In this document: positions 12,918 through 22,128 of the stretch, in pieces
Numbering within the stretch: the first letter of the stretch is position 1
Layout: every line of letters begins with the position of its first letter
Assembly: GCF_018139145.2 (NCBI RefSeq)
Contig: NW_026114246.1
Coordinates: 1 to 64,000, forward strand
Length of the DNA: 64,000 nucleotides
Origin: Gymnogyps californianus
Lineage: Eukaryota; Chordata; Aves; Accipitriformes; Cathartidae
Reading direction: 5' to 3'
Notes under the pieces: generated by a model
Database searches by the model: none
Told to the model about the DNA's origin: nothing
What the model saw: only the letters and a program-made list of their open reading frames with translations
Translations under genes and position numbers: made by a program

Positions 12918-13147
12918 TAATGATGGAAACATGCCAGGATAATAAATTTGAGTAGGCTTGAATACTTACTGTCTTTATTAAAAACACATAGGAAGTTGTC
13001 AGTCCAGCAGGAACTGTTCTTTTAAGCATTACTTTGGAATCAGTCCTTGTATGTACAGAAGGTTGTTGAGATTTCTTAACTCCAGATGAAGAGCAGCTTA
13101 TTCATCTGCTCTGGGAGCCGAGGAGAGCAATGTGTGGGCCACAAATA
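12918..13147 (+). repeat. 230-bp duplicated segment, copy 2
   Basis: Same sequence and orientation as 1765-1994 with one visible difference (CTGTTCTTT here, CTGCTCTTT there). It lies in the short gap between two solo LTRs. Confidence 0.9.
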
Positions 13148-13275
13148 GGGAGTTATCAAGAGAAAGACAAGTCTTTGGGAGTAACTAATGCAGTCGTGGG
13201 TAAATTTAAATAGATCTCTTACTCCGCAGCAGTGCCAGAACAGTAAAATAGACAGCACCTAGTAGTGTTATCATC

Positions 13276-13886
13276 TGTCATGAAAATTTTGCAACTGGCC
13301 CATGCCAACTGAGGAGAGAGGCTAGGACGCAAAGTATAGAATTGCAAGAGTAATTCTTTTATTCATGCTCATGAGGTGTCCCATTCAAATTGGGGCACCC
13401 CAAATGCAGTTTTACACTTGGTTCTTATACCTTTCAAGCATTCAGGTACAGCATGAGTTGACCAATCACTACTTAACACACACACACTACTGTTTTGCAA
13501 AGCAACTATAATTCTATGGCGTCATCATCCACCTGCTTCTTTCTTGATCTAGACATCCCTGGAGTTGGTCTTGCTACAGTTACTTATCTATGATGCCAGA
13601 TAATGGGAGGGTTTCACAGAGGTGTTAGAGGGGCTAGGATGCTGGCGTTGTCTCAGTAGTCCAGAGGGGTATCCTTTATTCTTCAGGGTGGGGGCTGTCC
13701 TTCTCCTCCTTGCAATGAGCTGGGGTCCTTTAGTCATGCTTGCTTAACCATGACTATGCAGTATACAATGTAATATATATATTTTTTTTCTTTTTCAGAA
13801 AAGTCATACAATTTCATACTATAAAGACTAATTGGTACAATAGCTAGGGAATGAGATTTTCCTAACATATCCCAGTATCTCCAACT
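13276..13886 (-). repeat. Probable solo LTR, minus orientation
   Basis: On the minus strand the order is a start resembling GTTGGAGATAC, then GGTATAAG as a TATA-like box near 13425-13432, then AATAAA near 13358, then an end TTTTCATGACA. This layout, with the GTTGGAGAT start, resembles the better-defined LTR nested at 20334-20851. I found no clear target-site duplication, so both ends are approximate. Confidence 0.6.
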
Positions 13887-14363
13887 TTTCATTCACAATT
13901 TGTGTGTTGTATTATGTTCAGTTTGCTTTTATAGCAGGTTATTGGTAACTCTTCATTGCAGCTTCTCGGATCATAAACGGTTGTAATTGAAAGGCAGTGA
14001 CTCAGACTTTCACATACTCAGAGGCTTTCAGGCTGGAAGCTGACCTACTTCCAGGAAGAAGCAGTCGGCCAACTAAGCCAAGAAAACTTGTCAGAGGGGA
14101 GGGAGGATTTGTTACTAAATGAGACATTGTTTTTCCATTTTTCTGGGTGGTTTTTTTGTTATGGTTTATAATTTATTTCTACACTAAATGTTATAATCTC
14201 TGTTCATTATTAAATAGTTTGAGGTATTGTAGCTGGTGTGAAGAAAACTTCGATCTCAAGATAAAAGAAAGTAAAACAAATAGATGAAGCAGTAAAATCA
14301 GGACTTACCTTTTAAGGCTTCTGTAAACATGATGAAATATCAACAAAATAGCTGAAGTGAGGA
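13887..14363. other. Anonymous DNA between LTRs
   Basis: Nothing recognised in this stretch. There is no ORF or repeat family that I can name. Confidence 0.4.
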
Positions 14364-14523
14364 TGTTGTGGTTTAACCCCAGCCAGCAACTAAGCACCAT
14401 GCAGCCGCTTTCCCCTCCCCCCTCCCAGTGGGGTAGGGAGGAGGACCGGAAAAACAAAAGGTAAAACTCATGGGTTGAGATAAGAACAGTTTAATAACTA
14501 AAGTAAAATAAAATATAATGCTA

Positions 14524-14557
<34 letters not shown>

Positions 14558-14963
14558 TTGCAATGAAAAGGAATATAACAAAAAAAAGAAATAAAACCCA
14601 AGAAAAGACAAGTGATGCACAATGCAATTGCTCAACACTCGCTGACCGATGCCCGAGCAGCGATCCCCACCTCCCGGCCAACTCCCCCCTGTTTATATAC
14701 TGGGCATGACGTTCCATGGTATGGAATATCCCTTTGGCTAGTTCGGGTCAGCTGTCCCGGCTATGCTCCCTCCCAGCTTCTTGCACACCTGCTTGCTGGC
14801 AGAGCATGGGAAACTGAAAAATCCTTGCCTTAAGATAAGCGCTACTTAGCAACAACTAAAACATCAGAGTGTTATCAACAGTATTCTCACACTAAATCCA
14901 AAACCCAGCACTGTACCAGCTACTAAGAAGAAAATTAACTCTATCCCAGCTGAAACCAGGACA
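14364..14963 (-). repeat. ERVL-like solo LTR with perfect TSD
   Basis: The LTR starts TGTTGTGGTTTAACC and ends GAAACCAGGACA on the + strand and is flanked on both sides by gagga (14359-14363 and 14964-14968). It contains an (AAT)n microsatellite at about 14524-14555. The 5-bp duplication is what ERVL integration gives. With no internal sequence it must come from recombination between two LTRs. Confidence 0.95.
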
Positions 14964-15206
14964 GAGGATTATAAGATAGATATTGACTTTTAGTACAAAA
15001 AAAAATCCAGTGTCTTGCCAATCACATTCTTTTCTCCTTTTGATTTCCTGTCAGAGGTTCACGTTGTCTTTATTTAGAAGGTTGTTCTCAATAAGAAATC
15101 TGGTTGATTTAAAATAAAAACAGATTAACTCTGATTATAAAACTGCTGTTTCAGTACACAAGCTGAAGATGTCTACTTGCCATTATGAGTCTGTACTGAT
15201 GAGGCT

Positions 15207-15488
15207 GTGCATATTAAAGAAAAAATTTTAAAAAATAGAGGAGCACAGGTAGTGTTTTCCTCGATACTCTCAGTAATGGGGAGAGACTTTGGAAAAAACA
15301 GGCAAGCCCAAGACATCAATACCTGGCTCCAGGACTGGTGCCTCCACCAAAACTTTGGTTTTTATAACCATGGAAGAGTCTTCGAGACACAAGGTATGCT
15401 GAAGCCTGACAGGATCCACCTGTCCCGATGGGGGAAATGCGTCTTTGCTCGTAAGCTGGCGGGACTGATTGAGAGGGCTTTAAACTAG
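15207..15488 (+). pseudogene. CR1 ORF1 C-terminal (esterase-like) part
   Basis: This 93-codon frame ends with DRIHLSRWGK, followed by a helix and GLIERALN. In CR1 ORF1 proteins this segment belongs to an SGNH-hydrolase-type esterase domain, and the D-x-x-H pair would be the catalytic Asp and His. The N-terminal part is missing because the element is truncated. The apparent start ATG at 15207 is therefore not the real start. ORF2 follows directly downstream, as expected for CR1. Confidence 0.75.
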
Positions 15489-15569
15489 AATTGATGGGGG
15501 AAGGGGAAACCGTCAGGAGAGCTGAAGGTAAGCCAAGGGTTGGCATGGCATCGCCTGAGGGTGGCAATG

Positions 15570-18310
15570 CTAGTGGGAACATTTACACTGCTCCAGGGAG
15601 CACTGAGGGCTTAGGAGCACATCTGAAATGCCTGTACACCAATGCACGCAGTATGAAAAACAAATAGGATGAACTGGAAGCGTTGGTCAGTTCCCAGAGC
15701 TATGATGTCATTGGTATTAGAGAGACTTGGTGGAATGAGTCCCACGATTGGAGTGCTGGGATGGAGGGCTACAGGCTGTTCAGGAGGGATAGGCAGGGCA
15801 GGCGAGGTGGAAGTGTCACACTCTGTATGTAAGGGAGAGGTGTGACTGTACAGCCCTTACAGTTAGGGATGATGTGGTTGAGAGCCTCTGGGTGAGGATT
15901 AGGGGAATGGAAAACATAGGAGATGTTGTAGTGGGTGTCTACTACCGATCGCCCAGCCAGGATGATAGCACTGATGAGTTATTCTATAGGCAATTAGGAG
16001 AAATCTCTGGATCGGTAGCCCTTGTCCTTATGGGAGACTTCAACTGCCCAGACATCAGCTGGGAATATCATACTGCTGTGACGAGCAGGTCTTGGAAATT
16101 CTTGAAGTTTGTAGGAGATGATGACTTCTTGTCACAAGTACTCAGGGAGCCAACTAGGAAAGGTGCCCTCCTAGACTTGTTATTTATTTGTGAATAGAGA
16201 AGGACTCATGGGAGATGTGATGGTAGATGGCTGTCTTGGCCACAGTGATCACAAAATGGTTGAGTTTAAAATTTTCGGTGTAATGAGAAAAAAGGTCAGC
16301 AGAGTTGCTACCCTGGACATCAGGAGAGCAAACTTTAAGCTATTCAGGGAGCTACTTGGCAGTGTCCCCTGGGAATCTGCTTTTGAGGGCTTAGGAGTCC
16401 ACGAGTGCTGGTCAGTTTTTAAGAACCACCTTTTAAAAGCACAGGAGCAGGCCATCCCATTGTGTTGCAAGTCAAGCAAGCAGGGCAAAAGACCAGCTTG
16501 GCTGAACAGGGAACTCCTCTTGGAACTCAAGAGGAAAAAGAAATTGTATGATCTCTGGAAGCAAGGTCAGGCTTTGCAGGAAGATTACAGAGCTGTGGTT
16601 CGCATATGCAGGGAGAAGAGACGAAAGGCCAAAGCTCAATTAGAGTTGAAACTGGCCAGTGTTGTGTCAGGCAACAAGAAAGGCTTTTTTAAGTACGTTA
16701 ATAGCAAGAGGAGGTCCAAGGAAAACATTGGACTGGTACTTGTTGAAGATGGTCACCTGACAAATAGGGATGAAGAAAAAGTGAAGGCATTCAATGCTTT
16801 TTTTTTTGCCTCAGTCTTTAATAATACTGATAGACCTTGGGCTGCCTGGTCCCCTGAGTCAGAGGGCCATGACTGCAGGAACAGTGCCTTTCCATTTGTG
16901 GACGCTGAAATTGTAAGGGAGCAGCTGTATCAGCTGAATGTTCATAAGTCCAGGGGGCCTGATGGGATTCATCCCAGAGTACTGAAGGAGTTAGCGGATG
17001 TTACAGCAGGACTCCTCTCGATCATCTACCAAAGGTCTTGGGAGTCTGGGGAGGTCCCTGCTGACTGGAAGCTAGTCTACGTTATTCCAATTTACAAGAA
17101 GGGTGTGAGGAAACTACCCAGGGAACTACAGACCTGTTAGTCTAACCTCAGTACCTGGAAAAATTATGGAGAAGATCATACTGGGTGCTATTGAAAGGCA
17201 TTTAAAGGGCAATGCAATCCTCAGGCACAGTCAACATGGGTTCACAAAGGGAAAGTCCTGTCTAACTCATTTGATATCCTTCTACGATAAGGTCACCCAC
17301 CCAGTGGATGAAGGGAAGGCGGTGGATGTAGTTTTTCTGGATTTTTAGTGAGGCTTTTGATACTGTCCCTCACAGCATCTTTCTGGACAAGTTGTCTAAC
17401 TGTGAGATGAGCAGGTATGAGCAGGTGAAGAACTGGCTGAACAGCAGGGCTCAAAGGGTTGTAGTGAACGGGACCACATCTGGCTGGCGACCATTCACCA
17501 GCGCGGTGTTCCTCAGGGCTCAGTTCTAGGGCCAGTTCTGTTCAATATATTTATCAATGATCTGGATGCAGGAGTTGAATGCACCATTAGCAAGTCTGCT
17601 GATGATACCAAACTGGGAGGTGCTGTTGACTCTCTTGAGGGACAAGAGGCCTTGCAGAGGGATCTGGATAGATTGGAGCATTGGGCAATTGTCAGTGTAA
17701 ATTGGGAGAGGAGTGGCTGGAGAGCAGCCCTGCAGAAAGGGATCTGGGGGTGCTGGTTGACAGTAGGCTCAACATGAGTCAGCAGTGTGCCCTGGCAGCC
17801 AAGAGGGCAAACCACATCCTGGGGTGCATCAAACACAGCATAACCAGCTGGTCAAGAGAGGTGATTATCCTGCTGTATTCAGCATTGGTGCGGCCTCACC
17901 TTGAGTGCTGTGTGCAGTTCTGGGCCCCACAATTTAAGAAGGATGTGAAGGTCCTTGAATGCATCCAGAGGAGGGCAACAAAGCTGGTGAAAGGGCTGGA
18001 AGGCATGTCCTATGAGGAGCAGCTAAAGACTTTGGGCTTGTCTAGTTTGGAGAGAAGGAGGCTGAGGGGCGACCTCATTGCTCTCTACAGCTTCCTGAGG
18101 AGGGGAAGTGGAGAGGGAGGTGCTGATCTCTTCTCCCTGGTATCCTGTGACAGGACATGTGGGAAGCTGCATTAGGGGAGGTTCAGACTGGACATTAGGA
18201 AGCATTTCTTTACCGAGAGGGTGGTCAGACGCTGGAACAGGCTTCCTAGAGAGGTGATTGATGCCCCAAGCCTGTCAGTGTTTAAGAGGCATTTGGACAG
18301 TGTCCTTAAC
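15570..18310 (+). pseudogene. CR1 ORF2 remnant: endonuclease and reverse transcriptase
   Basis: ORF2 normally nicks the target and copies CR1 RNA. The APE-type endonuclease is seen around 15610-16250, with MGDFNCPDISW at about 16030 and GHSDHKMVEF near 16240. The frame changes at about 16190. The linker and RT fingers continue to 17140 (RGPDGIHPRVLKE). Another open piece is 17166-17348. The RT active-site box near 17597 reads SADD where F/YADD is expected, so the aromatic residue is lost. The C-terminal thumb region is open at 17681-18175. At least four frame breaks make it inactive. Confidence 0.92.
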
Positions 18311-18420
18311 AACATGCTTTAATTTTTGGTCAGCCCTGAAGTGGTCAGGCAGTTGGACTAGATGATTGTTGTAGGTCCCTTCCAACTGAACTCTTCTAAA
18401 TATTCTAAATATTCTAATAT

Positions 18421-19095
18421 ATTTTATTCGAGATGCTTCGGTGATTGGCACCCTTTTAATGCATGAGACCCTCTTATTCTGGCACAGGCTTAAAATAGAT
18501 TTGAAGCAAACTTAGTATTTAGAGTCCTGTTATAAGGGATTATCTTAAAGATCGCCACTTTACTATAAAATGACTCATACTAAATAACTGATGAGGCATA
18601 TTTTGTGTGTAGAGCATATAGATAAAACTCATTCTGTCTGGGCACACAGGAAGGGAGGGAAAACATGAGGGATGTTGTTTAACCCATGAGCAACTCCGTG
18701 AACCTGCCTCACCTGGGAACCTCGGGCAGTAACTGCACAGTGCAACCAGGCTGTGATTTCTTCCATTGCTGCCATTTTTGGAGGATTGTCAGGAGCCCTA
18801 AGGTGTTCCTCAGCTGGGCTGTAGCTTATTCCTGGGATCCCACTGTTGTCTCCATCCTTCCACCTCCAAGCTATGGGAGAAGGAGTTATCTACTCACAGC
18901 TATTAGGGGTCTCTGGCCCTTTTCCTGCAGCTTCTATAGTGGATGTTCTCCCAGATGTCCACCTACAGCTCTTGATCAGACAGAAATCAGGTCCTTTATG
19001 AATGAGGAGTGGGCCCCCACGCCCTGCAAACATAACATTTAGGACCTTGTCCCCAGCCCACGCTACTGGTTCCCCCCAAAAATGGCATGGAGTGG
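18421..19095. other. Anonymous DNA left of a solo LTR
   Basis: No gene recognised. The text near 18674-18695 (TGTTGTTTAACCCATGAGCAAC) faintly resembles the start of the ERVL LTR but the similarity fades at once. Confidence 0.35.
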
Positions 19096-19890
19096 TGTCA
19101 CGGATGAAGTCACGCACTTCACTCATAAGAGAGAACTAGCAATATGTTTATTGATATAAAACAGCAATTTAACAAAGTTTGATAGTAAATGCGACAGCGG
19201 CTTAACAAGATTCGATGGCAAGGTACACTTGATTATTTACTGCATAGAGGACAAGGTCAGACAAAACTGTCAGGGAGACCCTCCCGTTGAGTCATGAGGT
19301 TCAGAAAGGACCCCCTTGCATTCTAAACTCCTTCTCAGAGGGGAGTTTAGGTGCGGCTGGATCCAGACTTAGTGCCAGACTTGGTCAATGGTTTATGTCT
19401 AAAGGATTATATATGCACAATCAATCCTTTATATCACTTAGCTAACATTTCAAAGTTTCAGTGTGCTTATTCCCAATTCACTTACCGAGTATCTGATGCG
19501 ATAAGGATTCTCTCAACCTCGAGGAGTAACCTTGAGAGGTGCCCCTGCTGAAGGGGAGATCCTGGCGTGCAGCCTGCTGCCGTGCAGGAGAGCTCAACGG
19601 GCCCTGGGCTGTCCACTATTTATGGAGTAAGATAATTGACTCATAGTCATATTTACATACAGACTACAGATGTTAGTTTTTTCCAAATTTGGCTTGAGTC
19701 GGACATTGACCAGCACTGTGGTTAGGAGGGCACATTGCTCAAATTAGCCCTTGGCTATTGTGTTGTTATCTGTCTCCCCCGAATCCACATGACCAGACGC
19801 ATCCATTATGACCTCCACTGGTGGTTATCACTTGAGTGGGGTTACGGGAAATACAGGTCAGGTTGGGGGGGGGAGGAGCACACTGTCACA
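19096..19890 (-). repeat. Solo LTR, 795 bp, with perfect 5-bp TSD
   Basis: It runs from TGTCACGGATG to CACTGTCACA and is flanked by agtgg on both sides (19091-19095 and 19891-19895). Reading the minus strand, AATAAA lies near 19150 and a TATA-like CATAAATAG near 19615, which sets the orientation. It is a different family from the ERVL LTRs in the window, and I cannot name it. Confidence 0.88.
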
Positions 19891-19970
19891 AGTGGCATAC
19901 CCTTATTCCTAGGAACGCAAGTGCCCAAGGAAAAGCAATTGTGCTGGTTTTGGCTGGGATAGAGTTGATA

Positions 19971-20190
19971 GCTAAACAGCAATAACAGCTATAAATTCGA
20001 TCTAGCACATTCCAATCAAATCTGTCATTACCTTGAACCCTTCGAGCCCCACATTGGGCACCAAAAAGGACTGTCATGGTTTAACCCTAGCCAGCAACTA
20101 AGCACCACACAGCCGCTCGCTCACTCCCCCAGTGGGATGGGGGAGAGAATCAGAAGAGTAAAAGTGAGAAAACTCGTGGATTGAGATACA
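19971..20190 (-). repeat. Inverted leader, PBS and LTR U5 end
   Basis: The sequence at 20060-20073 (CCCCACATTGGGCA) is a mutated copy of the primer-binding site seen in ERV A and B. 20084-20187 is the LTR edge (TGTCATGGTTTAACC). Its stretch reading CTCGTGGATTGAG in + is nearly the reverse complement of 21062-21186, giving an inverted repeat with arms of about 100 bp. Confidence 0.82.
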
Positions 20191-20333
20191 GTGGGCCCCA
20201 GAGTCAAGGCCTTTTCTGCTTCTCACCCCACCCCACCAGCGAGTAGGCTGGGGGTGCACAAGAAGTTGGGAGGGGACACAGCCGGGACAGCTGACCCCAA
20301 CTGACCAAAGGGATATTCCATACCATATGATGT

Positions 20334-20851
20334 TGTTGTCCCAAAAATCAGGATTCTTTCACCCGGTGTGCAAAAAAGCCAATTAACACACAGAGTCGAG
20401 ATATTTGTTTATTTCATGTCTGCCCAGAGATGGGTGCTAGGTGGTAACTCCACAAAGCTAGCACACCTGGTTAACACACGGTAAAGCATTTTATACCTTT
20501 CAAGCAACAGTTATCAGTATTTTTACAGTTTCGCTGAGTTACCCTCGTTCCTATTGGTTCTCACAAGCCTCATCTCCACTTAAAGTCGCAGCGTCCTCTT
20601 TTTTTACTGCGCATGTTCTGTGAGGAAGGGGCTTCTGTTGGTAGGGGGCTCTCCCTACCTAAGGGCGGGTTTTCTAGTATGTTAATTAGGGTAGTTCACT
20701 CACAGTTCAAGTAGCTCTTTGGTTGCCCCTGTGCTTATCTTGGTATTTCTTCACCCAGCTGACTTATGGTGTCATCTTGTTTCTCTTCTCAAGGTCCCGC
20801 CTCGTTAACTAAGTAGCATCCTTTGGTTTTGTTTCTCGCATATCTCCAACA
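20334..20851 (-). repeat. Solo LTR nested inside an ERVL LTR
   Basis: The ends are TGTTGTCCC and CTCCAACA. The 4-bp flanks are atgt (20330-20333) and acgt (20852-20855), which differ by a CpG-type transition. The host LTR resumes across the insertion as CATATG-ACGT-CATGCTCAG. On the minus strand AATAAA lies near 20405 and GGTATAAAATG near 20490-20500. The 4-bp duplication suggests a class I (ERV1-like) element rather than ERVL. Confidence 0.88.
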
Positions 20852-21186
20852 ACGTCATGCTCAGCAATATAAAGCTGGGGGAAGAAGAAGGAAGTGGGGG
20901 ACGTTCAGAGTTATGGTGTTCGTCTTCCCAAGTAACCGTTATGCATGATGGAGCCCTGCTTTCCTGGAGATGGCTGAACACCTGCCTGCCGATGGGAAGA
21001 AGTGAATGAATTCCTTGTTTTGCTTTGCTTGCATGCGCAGCTTTTGCTTTACCTATTAAACTGTCTTTATCTCAACCCACGAGTTTTCTCACTTTTACTC
21101 TTCTGATTCTCTCCCCTATCCCACCGGGGGAGAGTGAGGGAGTGGCTGTGTGGTGCTTAGTTGCTGGCTGGGGTTAAACCATGTCA

Positions 21187-21768
21187 CCCAGAAATAATTC
21201 CTGTTGCACTTTGATCTGCCACTCCTGCAGCCTGTGTGGTATGGCATTGCCGCTGAACTTTGACTTCATATAGTTCCGTTGCTTTGCATACAGAGTAGTA
21301 TAATAACTTCCAGTAAAGTATGAGGAATGTAAACTAAATAAAAGACAAAATTAAATTTGCTTTAGGCACAGCTGGCATAGATTTAGATTTGGTTTTAGAA
21401 TTAGAGGAGTTTATCTTGTTTGGCTTACTTTTTTTGTTTGTACCACACAACAGCTACAAGGCTAGTTTTAGGGCTAGTGAAAGTAAAATACAGTTGTGAT
21501 TATTAAGTTCTAGAAGTGGATTTGGTATAGAGAGTGATGGTTCATTGGCATAAATAGATGTCTGGGTTGGAATTAAAGTTGAGATTGGGGAAAGCAGGAA
21601 CTTCAGAGCCCACATTACTGCTGAGCAGCATAAAGCCCATGGAATGAGCTCAAATATGCATTCTGAAAGGGAGAGAATGGCTTTTTCTAAATTCTGTGGA
21701 TGGTGCTTGTCTCGGTTATGCTGAAAGCAAGGGTTAGGGTTGGCATTAGGTTTGGATTTGGGGACAGC
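21187..21768. other. Anonymous DNA
   Basis: AT-rich, no gene or repeat family recognised. A single GGGTTAGGGTTGG stretch at about 21731 is too short to count as telomeric repeat. Confidence 0.4.
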
Positions 21769-21868
21769 TAGTGCTCAAGCACTCTATTCTTTTTTTCCCT
21801 ATTTCCTTTTTTTTCCCCTAGTGCTCAAGCACTCTATTCTTTTTTTCCCTATTTCCTTTTTTTTTCCC
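21769..21868. repeat. Tandem duplication of a 50-bp unit
   Basis: The unit starting CTAGTGCTCAAGCACTC followed by a T-rich tract occurs twice in a row with a period of 50 bp. A pyrimidine-rich tract continues to about 21930. The 105-codon ORF over it is low complexity. Confidence 0.85.
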
Positions 21869-21937
21869 TATTGCCTTTTTTTTTTTCTTCTCCCCTATTT
21901 CCTTTTCCCCTCTCCCCTTTCTTCTGGTGGTGAGGCA

Positions 21938-22128
21938 GGATTCTTCACTGAGAGGGTGGTCGGTCACTGGAACAGGATCCCCAGGGAAGTGGTCATGGCC
22001 CCAAGCCTGTCAGAGTTCAAGGAGCATCTGGATGACACTCTTATTCATATGGTTTAGTGTTAGGTAGTCCTGTGAGGAGCAGGAAGTTGGACTATTCCAA
22101 CTTGAGATATTCTGTGATCCTATGATTC
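21938..22128 (+). mobile_element. CR1 LINE 3' fragment
   Basis: This matches the end of CR1 ORF2 and the 3' UTR: an AGAGGGTGGTCGGTCACTGG stretch as in the other two CR1 copies, then a tail ending ATCCTATGATTC. It is a heavily 5'-truncated insertion. Confidence 0.85.

Larger units (their letters stand above)
15195..18420 (+). mobile_element. CR1 LINE, long copy, decayed
   Basis: Non-LTR retrotransposon retaining the end of ORF1, the endonuclease and reverse transcriptase of ORF2, and the 3' UTR. The start is inside ORF1, so it is 5' truncated at about 15195. The 3' end near 18395-18420 carries a run of ATTCTAAAT units, a degraded form of the CR1 tail repeat. ORF2 is split over several frames by stops and indels. 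At about 3.2 kb it is long for avian CR1, most copies of which are much shorter. Confidence 0.93.
19940..21186 (+). repeat. Rearranged ERVL-like LTR with inverted leader segment
   Basis: The + strand LTR begins TGTGCTGGTTTTGGCTGGG at 19940 but breaks off after about 30 bases. The next segment, to about 20190, is in inverse orientation: proviral leader, primer-binding site, and then the U5 end of an LTR. From about 20193 the + orientation LTR resumes (GAGTCAAGGCC) and continues to GGGGTTAAACC at 21180. The intact arrangement of this subfamily can be compared at 62547-62996. Another LTR (20334-20851) is inserted in the right part. Confidence 0.82.

Noticed and set aside
21725..21745. Telomere-like GGGTTAGGGTT
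   Set aside because: Fewer than two full units, with no neighbouring repeats.
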